Of a stretch of 64,000 nucleotides of DNA, positions 1 to 10,405 are shown piece by piece. Below the pieces are notes generated by a model that saw nothing but the letters and a program-made list of their open reading frames with translations, made no database searches and had not been told where the DNA came from. Every line of letters starts with the position of its first letter. Position 1 is the first letter of the stretch. This DNA comes from Prochlorococcus marinus str. MIT 9313 (GTDB taxonomy: Bacteria; Cyanobacteriota; Cyanobacteriia; PCC-6307; Cyanobiaceae): NCBI RefSeq assembly GCF_000011485.1, contig NC_005071.1:496001-560000 (forward strand), in the 5' to 3' direction. Made by a program: the position numbers and the translations under genes.

Positions 1-1005
1 ATGCCAAGGTCCATTGATCCGGGCTTGGAAGGCATGCCCTTGTTGCCGCTGGTTGACCTTGAGGTCGAGGTTGTAGGAGTGATTGAGACGAGCACCTCCC
101 TTGAGAGAAGCGGTCCAAGGGCCGTAACGCCACTGGCTGAGAGGTAACTGAAGACGATCTTGACGACAGTTGATCTTGGCTTCACGAGATGAGAGTGACT
201 TTTTGAGGGGACCACCCGCTAATTGGAATCGAACCAATGAAAGGGCTCCCTTGCAGCCCATGCGTCCCTGATTAAGACTCACTTGGAGGTCACCGCCAAT
301 CTGACCCTGCATTTGCATCGGCAGCGTTCCCGGCAAAAGCCCCTGCAATGGTTCAAGGCTGATTTGGTCCAAACGAGCATGGGCCTGAAGCTCTAAACGA
401 TCCCAGCGTCCACGGCCCTTTAGGAAGAATCTTCCACGATCTGGCAATACAAATTGGACAGATCCATTGGCCCATCCCTCCGCCAGCTGAAGGTCTGCCC
501 GTGTGGTGGCGGTGAACTCCAAGTTTGCGGGTTCGATGCGGACCCTGGCGGGCTGAGTTAACCGCAGCTGAAGATCAACCTTTGGGGGAGGCTCGCCTTT
601 GGATGGACCAGGGACCCAGTAGAAACCCTTGTGATTACGACGTAGCGTTAACCGTGATCCTTCAAGGGTGAGTACGGCAACGGGTCGCAAACGGAACAGG
701 CTGGCCATTGGGGCAAGGCTGATGGTTAGACCAGAGAGCGATGCTGTGGAATCGTCATGACTTCCCGGCAGCACTTCAGTGGGACCAATGGCCATACCCC
801 AGGGCCGCAGGCCCTGATAAACACCAATTTTTACAGGATGGCCTAGTGGTTTTGAAAGCTGTTGCTCCAGTTGCGGACGCAGACGTTCAAGAAGGGCCGC
901 AACAACTCGATCGGCGCCAACCCAAACAACCAAGCTGCTCGTTAGCAGTAGAACAGCAGGGCGTTTCCATCGCCCTTTAGCCAAGGATTGACTCTTCTCT
1001 CCCAT
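1..1005 (-). CDS. TamB/DUF490-like large envelope protein, N-terminal part
   Basis: The frame stays open from an ATG at 1005 to the window edge, so only the first 335 residues are present. A short basic N-terminus and one hydrophobic segment (about residues 16-35) are followed by beta-rich sequence. The motif PLGHPVKIG near residue 60 and the repeated short beta strands resemble the start of TamB/DUF490 proteins, which in bacteria help move material across the periplasm (chloroplast homologue Tic236). The family assignment is inference from the N-terminus; the diagnostic C-terminal domain lies outside the window. It is transcribed divergently from the Ycf51 gene with about 65 bases between the two starts. 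Confidence 0.75.
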   Translation of the reverse strand, partial: MGEKSQSLAKGRWKRPAVLLLTSSLVVWVGADRVVAALLERLRPQLEQQLSKPLGHPVKIGVYQGLRPWGMAIGPTEVLPGSHDDSTASLSGLTISLAPMASLFRLRPVAVLTLEGSRLTLRRNHKGFYWVPGPSKGEPPPKVDLQLRLTQPARVRIEPANLEFTATTRADLQLAEGWANGSVQFVLPDRGRFFLKGRGRWDRLELQAHARLDQISLEPLQGLLPGTLPMQMQGQIGGDLQVSLNQGRMGCKGALSLVRFQLAGGPLKKSLSSREAKINCRQDRLQLPLSQWRYGPWTASLKGGARLNHSYNLDLKVNQRQQGHAFQARINGPWH

Positions 1006-1070
1006 CGATTTGAGTCAACCTTCCTGGGAGCGTGCGAAATATAAGTAGTTCTCTTGAGGTTCACCAGTCC

Positions 1071-1550
1071 ATGTCCATTCCAGAGCTGATTGAAACCGCA
1101 ACCGGATGGCTTGCCTGGTCAGGCCTAGCCCTAAGCCTAATGACCCTGATTGCTTTCTTGGTTCGTTGGGGACAACGCTTCCGGCTGGTGGGAGTGACCA
1201 GCTTCAACCTTCTTCTTTTGGCAAGCTGTTGGGCTTTTGGCGTGAGCTATACCCCCCCCCTCAAGGTGGAAGGAGCTCTGGTGGTACCCGTGGTGTTTGA
1301 CAACAGCACGGACCTTGTTGTCGCCCAGGTCCCTGATGACTTTCCGGATGAAGCGGTTGAAGCCACATTGCAGCAACTAGCAGGCAACATCCATCGCGGT
1401 GGATATAACGGCAGTGAGGTGCATGTGCGGCTACGCAGGCTGGAATCGGTTGGAGAGGGTGTCAGTCAACCCGTCATCCTCGGCGAAGTCATACGCGACT
1501 TGCGTCAGAACATCACGCTGCCATTAGCCGAAAAAAGTGATGCAGGTTGA
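1071..1550 (+). CDS. ycf51: Ycf51-family (DUF2518) membrane protein
   Basis: 159 residues. Two hydrophobic segments near the N-terminus flank the motif RFRLVGVTSF, which is characteristic of Ycf51/DUF2518 proteins of cyanobacteria and algal plastids; the function of the family is unknown. I chose the ATG at 1071 rather than the in-frame GTG at 1032, because the protein then begins MSIPELIE, directly ahead of the first membrane span. The 3' end overlaps the next gene by 11 bases, which suggests translational coupling. A run of nine C at 1252-1260 lies inside the coding sequence. Confidence 0.85.
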   Translation: MSIPELIETATGWLAWSGLALSLMTLIAFLVRWGQRFRLVGVTSFNLLLLASCWAFGVSYTPPLKVEGALVVPVVFDNSTDLVVAQVPDDFPDEAVEATLQQLAGNIHRGGYNGSEVHVRLRRLESVGEGVSQPVILGEVIRDLRQNITLPLAEKSDAG

Positions 1551-1944
1551 TCAACCTCTGGGAGATTTACCTCAAAGCTTTCGTGACGAACAAGCCCTGC
1601 TCGTGGCGGCAGGGATCACAACATGGAGCGCATTGAAACGCCTTGAGGACCAGGAACTCAACCGACTTGCTAAGGGAGCGCTTGCGACGACCCGAAACCT
1701 GAAACGATTGCGAGGCATGGCGGCACTTGTTTGTGATCTAGATCTAGAACTGGCGGATGCTGCCTTGCTGATCCACTCCGGGCTAGCCACTGCAGCCGCT
1801 TTAGCAGCTGCGACTCCACAGGATGTCGTGCATCAGACGGGACGGTTACAACGCCAACTCAATAACCATCGACAATCGAGCGTGGACCTTGCTATGGCCA
1901 ATCGCTGGATCCAGCTTGCTCGCACGAGGCAACTGCAGAACTGA
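1540..1944 (+). CDS. DUF4332-type helix-hairpin-helix protein
   Basis: 134 residues, all-helical, no membrane segment. Paired motifs of the kind LLVAAGITTWSAL and LLIHSGLATAAAL, each followed by helices, resemble the tandem helix-hairpin-helix modules of DUF4332. Such modules often bind nucleic acid, but no function is established for this family. The ATG at 1540 overlaps the end of the Ycf51 gene, so the two are probably co-transcribed. A GTG immediately before it would add one residue and is less likely. Confidence 0.65.
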   Translation: MQVDQPLGDLPQSFRDEQALLVAAGITTWSALKRLEDQELNRLAKGALATTRNLKRLRGMAALVCDLDLELADAALLIHSGLATAAALAAATPQDVVHQTGRLQRQLNNHRQSSVDLAMANRWIQLARTRQLQN

Positions 1945-2010
1945 CCTAGCGAAGCCCCACAATCCCGACAAGAGTGTCTCAAATGATGACAGCGTGCATG
2001 TTTGGGACCA

Positions 2011-2277
2011 ATGCGCTATTTGCCAGCGCTGATCGTCGTAGCCCTTGCCAGTGCTTCGGATGTCAAGGCGCAGTCCAGCCTTCTTGAAAGCGTCAAAAAC
2101 AACCCAGGCGAAGCGCGCGAATTGTGCAGTCAATTTAAGGCTCTCAATACCAAAGGGGTTTCTGCTTATTCATCTCAAGCGATCTCAGAAGTTGCCCGCC
2201 AACGCAATCTCAGCTCCAATAACGCTGAGATTCTGGCCACCTATGTGATTGGAATGAACTGCCCGGATGTGCGTTGA
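2011..2277 (+). CDS. small secreted protein, unknown function
   Basis: 88 residues beginning MRYLPALIVV, with a clear signal peptide (hydrophobic core about residues 4-15) ending near VKAQ. The mature part is about 65 residues, helical, with two cysteines (ELCSQF and MNCPDV) that could form a disulfide. The ATG at 2011 is preferred to the TTG at 2002 because it sits at the natural start of the signal peptide. It overlaps the start of the downstream hydrolase gene by 11 bases. I do not recognise the family beyond its resemblance to short cysteine-containing exported proteins of marine picocyanobacteria. Confidence 0.65.
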   Translation: MRYLPALIVVALASASDVKAQSSLLESVKNNPGEARELCSQFKALNTKGVSAYSSQAISEVARQRNLSSNNAEILATYVIGMNCPDVR

Positions 2278-3910
2278 AGGTCTAACGAGCTCTGGATCCG
2301 TGAACTGGCACGATGCCTGGCTGACACTCTCTGACGGGGTCAAGCTCGTTGCCAGGTTATGGATCCCGAAAGGTGAGGGACCCTGGCCTGCTCTCGTGAT
2401 GCGTCAGCCCTACGGACGTGCGCTCGCCTCAACTGTGACTTACATCCATCCTGGTTGGTGGGCAAGTCACGGCTATCTGGTCGTGGTCCAGGACGTACGT
2501 GGTCAAGGGGATTCCGAAGGCCACTTCAATGGCTTCCTGCAAGAAGCTTCTGATACCAGTCAGACGCATGCATGGGTTCGGGAGTTACCAGAATGCAATG
2601 GCCGCCTTGGAACCTATGGGTTTTCCTATCAGGGCCTAACACAGCTGCTTGCCGAACCTGGGACGCCGCCACCGGATTGTCTGGCACCAGCGATGGCAGG
2701 AGTTGATGAGCGCAACCATTGGAGTTGTGAGGGGGGTGCTCACTGGTGGCATCTTGGCTTGGCCTGGGGGCTGCAACTTGCAGCACTACAAGCTCGTCGC
2801 TGTGGCAACTGGGAAGCATGGAGAGAGCTTCGCCGCAGTTTGGAAGACGACAGCTACCTGTATGAGGGGCCGGCACTTCTGAAACGCCACGATCCCGATG
2901 GGATGAGCTTTAGATGGCTACATCAAGCGAACCAAAACGATCACGGCTGGGTTGTACACAAGCCCTTGGATTCCTGGCTTCGTCAACCGATGCTGCTTCT
3001 GGGTGGCTGGTGGGATCCCCATTTGAATGGCCTGCTTGATCTCTATCAACGATCAAGCCAAGTAGGTGGTAGCCCAGAACTTCATATCGGTCCAGCGACT
3101 CACCTGCAGTGGTGGCCTGATGCACAGCAACTTCAGCTGGAGTTCTTTGATCGCCATCTGAAATCTTCGAAAGCCTTAACTAATTCAAGACCCCATGGGC
3201 GGATCTGGAATATCACGTCTTGTTCTTGGCAGACATTTGCAAGCCCCACCCAGACCACAACATCAGCCAATGCCAGCTGGAGTCTTGTCAGTGGAGGGAT
3301 GGCCTGCTTGGACCCCTCAGAAGGCACCCTGCATCAGAACAAGAAAGGTGGCGGCGTGGTTTATGTGGTTCATGACCCTTGGCGACCGGTTCAATCAGTG
3401 GGAGGACATCTCAGCCCAAAACCAGGAGTTGCTGAGCGCAGCGCCTTGGACCAGCGCGCCGATGTGGCTACCTTCACAAGCACTGCTTTGCAGGAACCTC
3501 TCCAACTCAATGGGATCCCATTACTGCAGCTGACCGTGCAGTCAGATCAACCGGGATTTGACCTTTGCGTTGCCCTCTCCATTGTTAATTGCAACCACAG
3601 CGAGGTGAAGCAGCTCTCAACAGGTTTTCTGCGTGTGCAAGGAGAGCAGGCCCTGCGCATGCTGCCGCGCAAGGTGAAACTTCAACCAATACTTGCAGAC
3701 CTGGAGCGAGGAGAACATCTGCGCCTATCTCTCGCAGGTGCAGCCTGGCCGGCCATTGGTGTCAACCCAGGCCACGATCGTCATCCTTGTGGCCCTCCAG
3801 GACCCCATTGCCAAGTGGTGACCATGACACTGCAGCTCAATGGATCCAAGTTGAGGTTTTTGTCATGGAACTCCGGCAAAATAGATTTCGATTTGCCCCA
3901 AGAGTTTTGA
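2267..3910 (+). CDS. CocE/NonD-family alpha/beta hydrolase (X-Pro dipeptidyl-peptidase like)
   Basis: 547 residues. The N-terminal half is an S15/CocE-type alpha/beta hydrolase: VVVQDVRGQGDSEG is the usual strand and oxyanion motif, and the nucleophile serine sits in GFSYQG (about residue 120). An Asp in GGWWDPH and a His in IGPATHLQW would complete the triad. The C-terminal third is the beta-rich jelly-roll domain of this family (QPGFDLCVALS). Relatives cleave acyl or peptide bonds; the substrate cannot be told from sequence. The start overlaps the preceding secreted-protein gene and the end overlaps the next gene, so these form a tightly packed transcription unit. Confidence 0.85.
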   Translation: MCVEGLTSSGSVNWHDAWLTLSDGVKLVARLWIPKGEGPWPALVMRQPYGRALASTVTYIHPGWWASHGYLVVVQDVRGQGDSEGHFNGFLQEASDTSQTHAWVRELPECNGRLGTYGFSYQGLTQLLAEPGTPPPDCLAPAMAGVDERNHWSCEGGAHWWHLGLAWGLQLAALQARRCGNWEAWRELRRSLEDDSYLYEGPALLKRHDPDGMSFRWLHQANQNDHGWVVHKPLDSWLRQPMLLLGGWWDPHLNGLLDLYQRSSQVGGSPELHIGPATHLQWWPDAQQLQLEFFDRHLKSSKALTNSRPHGRIWNITSCSWQTFASPTQTTTSANASWSLVSGGMACLDPSEGTLHQNKKGGGVVYVVHDPWRPVQSVGGHLSPKPGVAERSALDQRADVATFTSTALQEPLQLNGIPLLQLTVQSDQPGFDLCVALSIVNCNHSEVKQLSTGFLRVQGEQALRMLPRKVKLQPILADLERGEHLRLSLAGAAWPAIGVNPGHDRHPCGPPGPHCQVVTMTLQLNGSKLRFLSWNSGKIDFDLPQEF

Positions 3911-4632
3911 AGCTGTCTGTTTGCCTGCTGAGCCTATCCCTTGGATTGCCTATGGGCCTGAGTGCACTAACCCTTCCGATTGTGGCAGCGCAGGAGACCA
4001 TTCAAAAGACCACTTTGAGCCCTGCTGAGGCGACAAAAACAGCGCAAATCCTGCTCAAGGCATTAGTGGTGCAAGACGCCAAAACCATCTATGGCCAACT
4101 TTCAGAAGCTCTGCGCAGCACCACCACCACTGAACGGATCCAACAACGTCTGAAAAGGCGCCCTCAAGTCAAGTCAAGTCGCATTGTCGACGTCTCACCA
4201 GGCATAGACGACACCACTGTCGACGCCATGGTTGAGACCATCGATGGAGACGTCCCGTTGATCATGGTTCTCGATCAGGAAGGGAAATTGATCGCATGGA
4301 AATGGAGTGGTCAAGCATTGCCGATCGAGCAATCGGCCATTGATTTCGTTGACGATTTGGTCTCTGCTCGCTGGATCGGTGCGCGTTCCTTTCTTGAACT
4401 GAGCTTTCAACAGGAGTTGAAACCACAAGACTTGCAACGCAAGTGGACAAAACTCAATCGCGTCAGCGGTGGTTTCCAAAAGGTGAAAGATGCAATTGTT
4501 GCCAGCCAAGGAGGGGAACAGCAGCTGGTTCTAGTGACCATTGAGTTTGGCGATTTAACAGACAACCTTTTTGTCATTTTCAACAGTCAAGGGGAGATCA
4601 TCAACGTGGATTTCTCAGCTGATCTGGTCTGA
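3865..4632 (+). CDS. exported DUF3887-like protein
   Basis: 255 residues from an ATG inside the 3' end of the hydrolase gene (46-base overlap). A basic stretch and a hydrophobic core (about residues 14-36) ending near VAAQE form a signal peptide. The mature protein has two similar halves, each of about 100 residues, with the pattern of DUF3887 modules: a helix-rich segment (KALVVQDAKTIYGQLSEALR; WIGARSFLELSFQQELKP) followed by beta strands ending VLDQEGKLIAWKW or IFNSQGEIINVDF. The function of such NTF2-like folds outside the membrane is unknown. The frame is open upstream to 3589, but that part is antiparallel to nothing and merely shadows the hydrolase. Confidence 0.7.
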   Translation: MELRQNRFRFAPRVLKLSVCLLSLSLGLPMGLSALTLPIVAAQETIQKTTLSPAEATKTAQILLKALVVQDAKTIYGQLSEALRSTTTTERIQQRLKRRPQVKSSRIVDVSPGIDDTTVDAMVETIDGDVPLIMVLDQEGKLIAWKWSGQALPIEQSAIDFVDDLVSARWIGARSFLELSFQQELKPQDLQRKWTKLNRVSGGFQKVKDAIVASQGGEQQLVLVTIEFGDLTDNLFVIFNSQGEIINVDFSADLV

Positions 4633-4732
4633 TTGATCAGCGTTCGCTGATTCAACTGCTCTCTCTGGTGCTCAGTCTGCCCTTGCGGTCCATGAATCGA
4701 CCTAAGCTCCCGGCCATTGATGTCTTTGCCCC

Positions 4733-7003
4733 ATGACCACCAGTGTTGCCCTCGACTGGGTGGTTCAAGACGGCCAAAGACTTGCTGAATGTCGCCACGA
4801 TGATCCTTTCTCGCTGTTGGGTCCTCAATCTCATGAGGGGCAATGGATCGTGCGCATCTGGATGCCGGAGGCAAGCCAAGTAGAGCTGCTTTGTGATGGC
4901 AGAACGACTGCCATGACAACGCCCAATCACTCCTGGATCTTCGAAGCAGCTCTCAACCAAAATCCCGGCCGCACATACCAGGTGCGGGTTAAACGCGCAG
5001 GAATCGTGCATGAGCAGCACGACCCCTGGGCCTTCCACGATGAATGGATGGGGGAGATGGACCGTCACCTCTTTGCGGAGGGCAACCATCACCACATTTG
5101 GCAACGTATGGGCGCCCACCTGATGGAGCGTGAGGGTGTTGAGGGAGTGATGTTCTGCCTCTGGGCACCCCATGCATGCAGTGTGGCTGTTCTCGGAGAA
5201 TTAAACGGATGGGATGGCCGTCATCATCCGATGCAGCGTCGCCAGGGAGGCCTTTGGGAGCTGTTTATTCCTGGGTTTAAAGAAGGGACCCTTTATAAAT
5301 ACGAAATCCGAACGCAGGAAGGCCATTGCTATCAGAAAGCTGATCCCTATGGTTTCCAGCACGAGGTGCGCCCAGCGACAAGCTCCGTAGTCGCGAGGCT
5401 TGATCGCTATCAATGGCAGGACGAGCAATGGATGCGGCAACGGGATAGTCGTAATGCTCTCGATCAACCAATTTCTGTCTATGAAATGCATTTAGGCAGC
5501 TGGATTCATGCAGCAACAGATGAACCGTATATCGAGTTGGATGGCACGCCCCGGGCGCCGGTACCCGCTGCGGACATGAAGCCTGGAGCTCGTCTCCTGA
5601 CCTATCCCGAACTAGCCGACCAGTTAATCCCCTACGTGAAAGATCGGGGATTCACCCACATTGAACTGATGCCAATCTCAGAGCATCCATTTGATGGCTC
5701 ATGGGGATACCAGGTCACAGGGTGGTATGCACCCACCAGCCGATTTGGAAGTCCGGATGAATTCCGTGCATTTGTTGATCGCTGCCACGCCGAAGGTTTA
5801 GGTGTGATCATCGATTGGGTGCCAGGCCATTTCCCTAAGGATGGTCATGGCCTGGCCTTCTTTGATGGAACCCATCTCTACGAACATTCTGATCCACGCA
5901 TTGGTGAACACAAGGAATGGGGCACGTTGATCTTCAACTACAGCCGCAACGAGGTTCGCAACTTTCTCGTTGCCAATCTTGTGTATTGGTTTGAGCAATT
6001 CCATATTGATGGTATTCGTGTTGATGCGGTGGCTTCGATGCTTTATCGCGACTATCTTCGACCTGATGGAGAATGGATTGCCAATGAAGATGGAGGGCGA
6101 GAAAATACAGAAGCAGTTCGATTCCTCCAACAGGCCAATCACGTTCTTTTCCAGCACTTCCCTGGAGCGCTTTCAATTGCGGAGGAGTCAACAACTTGGC
6201 CCATGGTTACTCAGCCCACTGATATTGGCGGGCTGGGATTCAATCTTAAATGGAATATGGGTTGGATGCATGACATGCTCGATTATTTCGAGTTAGACCC
6301 TTGGTTTAGGCAGTTTCACCAGAACAACATCACTTTTTCGATTTGGTATGCCTACACCGAAAACTTCATGCTGGCACTTAGTCATGATGAGGTTGTGCAT
6401 GGTAAAAGCAATCTTCTCCATAAGATGCCAGGAGATGACTGGCAGAAATTTGCAAATGTTCGTGCATTGCTTGCCTATATGTGGACCCATCCTGGCAAGA
6501 AAACTATCTTCATGGGAATGGAATTTGGTCAACGATCGGAATGGAATGTATGGGGCGATCTGCAATGGGAGCTGTTGAAACATGATCCTCATAAGGGTCT
6601 GCAGAGATTGGTTGATGACCTCAACACTTTCTATAAAGGCGAGCCTGCTCTATGGAAGGATGACTTTGATCAATATGGATTCCAATGGATTGATTGCAAT
6701 GATAATCGTCATTCTGTAATCAGCTTTATGCGCCGTGAAAGTAGTGGCGGAACTTGGCTTGTCGTCGTCGCCAACTTCACACCTCAAAGTCATTCAAATT
6801 ACAGAATTGGCGTGCCTATGAGTGGCTATTATCAGGAAGTTTTCAACACAGATAGCTCTTGTTACGGCGGTAGAAACCTCGGCAATATGGGCGGTAAAAA
6901 CACTGATGAATTCAATATCCATGGATATGAGCAGTCTCTTGAACTCTGTCTACCAGCGCTGAGCGTGCTGGTCTTCCGTCATGACCCGAAGCGAAGTCTT
7001 TGA
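4733..7003 (+). CDS. glgB: 1,4-alpha-glucan branching enzyme
   Basis: 756 residues, the usual length for bacterial GlgB. It makes alpha-1,6 branches in glycogen. The order is an N-terminal beta domain, a CBM48 module ([14 protein letters not shown], about residue 158) and a GH13 barrel. Catalytic motifs are visible: [10 protein letters not shown] with the nucleophile Asp (about residue 430), AEEST with the acid/base Glu (about 483) and [10 protein letters not shown] with the transition-state Asp (about 550). It is followed by hemE about 110 bases downstream. No other glycogen gene lies in the window. Confidence 0.97.
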
Positions 7004-7112
7004 GTGCAGCCAAAGCCAATGAACATGTGACGAAGCTGCGTTCTCAACATCACTGATGGCCTGAACAACAACGGCCTTCAGGTAGGTTTTCTGACTGATC
7101 CTGACCCTTGTA

Positions 7113-8171
7113 ATGAGCGACTCCCAGCCCTTATTGCTCCGCGCTGCGCGTGGTGAGTCGGTCGAGCGGACCCCTGTGTGGATGATGCGCCAGGCGGGTC
7201 GCTACATGAAGGTTTACCGGGATCTCCGGGACCGTTACCCCAGTTTTCGAGAGCGTTCTGAAAATCCTGATCTCTCTTACCAGATCTCGATGCAGCCCTT
7301 TGAAGCATTCCAGCCTGATGGGGTGATTTTGTTCTCAGACATCCTCACTCCCTTGCCCGGCATGGGCATCGATTTCGACATCGTTGAAAGCAAGGGCCCC
7401 CTCATCCAAAAGCCGATTCGCAGCCTCAGCCAAATTGAGGCTCTTCAGCCATTGGAGCCAAACGCAACCATGCCTTTTGTAGGCGAGGTGCTCGGACGCC
7501 TGCGCGAGAGTGTTGGTAATAAGGCTGCTGTGCTGGGTTTTGTGGGGGCTCCCTGGACCCTTGCGGCCTATGTGGTTGAGGGCAAAAGCAGCAAGAATTA
7601 CGCCGTGATCAAGGCGATGGCTTTCCAGCAGCCAGATCTTCTGCATCGTTTGCTAAACCATTTCGCTGAATCGATTGCCACTTATTTGCGTTATCAAATC
7701 GATTCCGGCGCCCAGGTCGTGCAGATGTTTGATTCCTGGGCCGGTCAGCTAAGCCCGGCCGACTACGACACCTTTGCAGCGCCTTATCAAAAAAGAGTCG
7801 TAGACCTGGTGAAATCCACTCATCCCGACACTCCAATGATTCTCTACATCTCCGGCAGCGCTGGAGTGTTGGAACGAATGGGGCGCACAGGTGTCGACAT
7901 CATTTCTCTTGACTGGACTGTTGATATGGCCGATGGCTGCGCTCGACTTCCCGAGCACTTAGGTGTGCAAGGCAATGTTGACCCTGGCCTGTTGTTTGGA
8001 ACACCAGAAGCGATTCGAGAGCGAATTGTCGATGCGGTTCGTAAGGCTCGAGGTCGCCGGCACATCCTCAACCTCGGCCATGGCATCCTGCCTGGAACAC
8101 CTGAGGACAATGCCAAAGTGTTTTTCGAAACTGGCAAGACTGTTGACAATCTGATCGGATCTGCCGCTTGA
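7113..8171 (+). CDS. hemE: uroporphyrinogen III decarboxylase
   Basis: 352 residues. It converts uroporphyrinogen III to coproporphyrinogen III in heme and chlorophyll synthesis. The N-terminal signature [14 protein letters not shown] (about residues 19-32) carries the substrate-binding arginines, and the second signature [16 protein letters not shown] lies near residue 145. The conserved C-terminal glycine motif appears as [14 protein letters not shown]. The stop codon overlaps the TTG start of the following epimerase gene by four bases (TTGA), so the two are probably translated from one message. Confidence 0.97.
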   Translation: MSDSQPLLLRAARGESVERTPVWMMRQAGRYMKVYRDLRDRYPSFRERSENPDLSYQISMQPFEAFQPDGVILFSDILTPLPGMGIDFDIVESKGPLIQKPIRSLSQIEALQPLEPNATMPFVGEVLGRLRESVGNKAAVLGFVGAPWTLAAYVVEGKSSKNYAVIKAMAFQQPDLLHRLLNHFAESIATYLRYQIDSGAQVVQMFDSWAGQLSPADYDTFAAPYQKRVVDLVKSTHPDTPMILYISGSAGVLERMGRTGVDIISLDWTVDMADGCARLPEHLGVQGNVDPGLLFGTPEAIRERIVDAVRKARGRRHILNLGHGILPGTPEDNAKVFFETGKTVDNLIGSAA

Positions 8172-9175
8172 CTCCTGCCCGGATCCTGATCACAGGAGCC
8201 AGCGGCTGTGTTGGGCAGTACACAGCCGCCTGGCTACTTGAAAACTCCGATGCCGAGTTACTGCTCTGGCTCAGAGACCCGGCCAAACTCACGGCCATCT
8301 CAGCGCAACACCCACGTGTTCAACTGCTGGTAGGAGATTTACGTGACCCCCATTGTTTTGCTAATCAGCTAGCCACGGTCAGCCGTGTGATTCATACGGC
8401 AACGGCCTGGGGGGATCCAGAGCGAGCCCATCAAGTGAATGTTGTGGCTGTTAAAACTCTGCTCGGGCTTCTCAATCCAGAGGTTCTTGAGCAGATCACC
8501 TATTTCTCTACGGCAAGCATCCTCAATCGGGATCTTCAGCCATTGCCAGAAGCTCTTGCGTATGGCACTGAATACATTCAAACCAAGGCTCAGTGCCTCC
8601 AGGACCTTGAGCACCATCCGTTGGCTGATCGGATCGTGGCTGTTTTCCCTACGCTCGTTTTCGGGGGAAGGGTCGATGGCACGAGCCCATTCCCTACCAG
8701 CTATCTCACTGAAGGGTTAGAAGAAGCAAGCCGCTGGCTTTGGTTGGCACGCTGGCTAAGGGCTGATGCCAGCTTTCATTTCATTCATGCAGCTGATATT
8801 GCTTGCATATGTGGCCACTTGGCAACGACCCCCAAACTTCCCAATCGAGAGGCTGGGCAGGGAGCTGTTCGGCGTTTGGTTATGGGTCAACCCTCGATCT
8901 CTGTGAATCAAGCTATAGCGACTCTTTGTCGCTGGCGTGGGCTCAGGCAGACGCCTGGTTTACCCCTCTGGGGTTGGCTGATTGAGGCTCTGATCAAGGT
9001 GCTACCGATCGAAATCAATGCATGGGATCGCTTCAGCATCAAACAAAGGCACTTTGTGCATGATCCAATTACGACACCAGAACGTGTCGGAGGTCACAGC
9101 CATGCAGCCACACTTGAAGCCGTGTTGGCAGATTCAGGACTGCCGCAGCGCGGAAAACTTCACAATCAGGGCTAA
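8168..9175 (+). CDS. NAD-dependent epimerase/dehydratase family protein
   Basis: 335 residues of the extended SDR fold. The nucleotide-binding GASGCVGQ lies at about residues 11-18, VGDLRD follows the fourth strand, and the active-site Ser/Tyr/Lys appear as YFSTAS and EYIQTKAQ. Substrate unknown; relatives act on nucleotide sugars or similar hydroxylated substrates. The start is a TTG overlapping the hemE stop; no ATG or GTG lies suitably near, and the Rossmann motif needs this N-terminus. Confidence 0.85.
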   Translation: MTPARILITGASGCVGQYTAAWLLENSDAELLLWLRDPAKLTAISAQHPRVQLLVGDLRDPHCFANQLATVSRVIHTATAWGDPERAHQVNVVAVKTLLGLLNPEVLEQITYFSTASILNRDLQPLPEALAYGTEYIQTKAQCLQDLEHHPLADRIVAVFPTLVFGGRVDGTSPFPTSYLTEGLEEASRWLWLARWLRADASFHFIHAADIACICGHLATTPKLPNREAGQGAVRRLVMGQPSISVNQAIATLCRWRGLRQTPGLPLWGWLIEALIKVLPIEINAWDRFSIKQRHFVHDPITTPERVGGHSHAATLEAVLADSGLPQRGKLHNQG

Positions 9176-9203
9176 AGTGCTCCTAGAAATCATGTAAGCT
9201 CTC

Positions 9204-9563
9204 ATGGCCTCAATGCTTCGCTCTATCGCAGCAGCAGCTTGCGCTTTGTTTTTGGTGATTGGGCTTGGAGTCTCTTCCGTTCAGGCTGCCACTACTGAAG
9301 TGAAACTAGGCAGCGATTCAGGCATGCTTGCTTTCGAACCAAGCTCTATAACGATTCAAGAAGGAGACACGATCAAGTTCGTCAATAATAATCTCGCCCC
9401 ACATAACGCTGTATTTGAAGGCCACGATGAGTTAAGTCACTCTGATCTAGCCTTTGCTCCGGGTGAATCTTGGGAAGAAACATTCACAACAGCTGGCACT
9501 TATGATTTCTACTGTGAGCCCCATCGTGGCGCTGGCATGGTTGGAAAGGTTACTGTTGAATGA
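9204..9563 (+). CDS. petE: plastocyanin
   Basis: 119 residues. This thylakoid-lumen copper protein carries electrons from cytochrome b6f to photosystem I. A signal peptide (residues 1-28, ending SSVQA) directs it to the lumen. The type 1 copper ligands are all present: His67 in APHNAV, Cys104 and His107 in FYCEPH, and Met112 in GAGM. The upstream gap of 28 bases after the epimerase gene leaves open whether it has its own promoter. Confidence 0.97.
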   Translation: MASMLRSIAAAACALFLVIGLGVSSVQAATTEVKLGSDSGMLAFEPSSITIQEGDTIKFVNNNLAPHNAVFEGHDELSHSDLAFAPGESWEETFTTAGTYDFYCEPHRGAGMVGKVTVE

Positions 9564-9760
9564 GTTGAATTGACTGACCGATAAGTAGGCATTAAAGACT
9601 CTAAAAATATCAAGCCTGAGGTAATTATTCTTTTTGCTTCCACATTTTTATTATTGGATGACATAGGTTTGGTTACTCAAGCAAGCCTGCATATGTTTCT
9701 AGCTGGTTTGCAGGCATCAAAGCTTGGATATATTATTAAACTAAGAATGTATATGATGCA

Positions 9761-9976
9761 ATGACACGAGAGGGCCTGTCTGATCTTCTCCATGCCGCTG
9801 AGCACAGTTTAACGCTACGAGGTCAGTTGAAGAATTGCTCTAATGGTCAGGAGTTAATAGATCTAGCTAAAGATTATGGTTTTCCTGTCAAGCTTTGCGA
9901 TCTTCAAAATGAGGCTGAGTCACAGCAGATAGAGGATTGGTTTAGAAAAAGTAGAATCTCTCCAATTCGCAAATGA
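9761..9976 (+). CDS. small Nif11-domain protein
   Basis: 71 residues. The pattern LxxLLxAAExxxxLRxQLK followed by ELIDLAKDYGFPVKLCDL matches the Nif11 domain, a short helical module found in nitrogen-fixation clusters and used as the leader of cyanobacterial peptide natural products such as prochlorosins. Unlike those precursors it has no double-glycine cleavage site and no Cys/Ser/Thr-rich core; it ends with a basic tail (FRKSRISPIRK). It is therefore more likely a free-standing Nif11 protein or a degenerate leader. Upstream sequence is AT-rich and it stands alone. Confidence 0.65.
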   Translation: MTREGLSDLLHAAEHSLTLRGQLKNCSNGQELIDLAKDYGFPVKLCDLQNEAESQQIEDWFRKSRISPIRK

Positions 9977-9985
9977 TTGGCTTGA

Positions 9986-10084
9986 ATGCAAGTGGCTGCA
10001 AATCTTCAAATATTTGGTGTTGAAATGGTTGAAGGTCACGACGCTTATGTTGAATTAAGGTATAAGCATGATTGGTGTCAGTAG
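9986..10084 (+). CDS. possible 32-residue ORF after the Nif11 gene
   Basis: An ATG at 9986 opens a frame of 32 codons (MQVAANLQIFGVEMVEGHD and onward, ending HDWCQ) ten bases after the Nif11-domain gene. It resembles no family I know. Its position suggests a co-transcribed small protein or the remains of a longer reading frame. The evidence is only an open frame of moderate quality. Confidence 0.2.
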   Translation: MQVAANLQIFGVEMVEGHDAYVELRYKHDWCQ

Positions 10085-10405
10085 TAATACATTTTGCTTA
10101 GAGTAAAAGATAGTCTAAATGTTGGGCAGGCTGTTGTATTTGGATCAAGAGAATACTAAAAGTTTAAGCCATGAAGAGATGATCTAATCGTGCATAGATG
10201 GTTGATCTATAGGCTTCTTTAAACCAACCAATAAATACCTTAATGCATAGATGAAAGTTGTTGATGACGAATTCAGCAATGAGGTTTGATTTGTCTCTTG
10301 GTGGTGCTTACCACACTCTGCCGAAAGAGCCGTACCAATCAGAACGGTTTACCGCTTGGCGCTAATGGTTAGTCGACATACGGTTGAATCAACGTAAAAG
10401 ACCAC
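10085..10405 (+). other. intergenic region upstream of clpB
   Basis: About 320 bases without a supported gene. It should hold the clpB promoter. I looked for a CIRCE-type inverted repeat (the HrcA operator common at heat-shock genes) and found none with both arms intact. Confidence 0.4.

Noticed and set aside
10300-10400. Possible CIRCE operator before clpB
   Set aside because: Only fragments of one arm are present.
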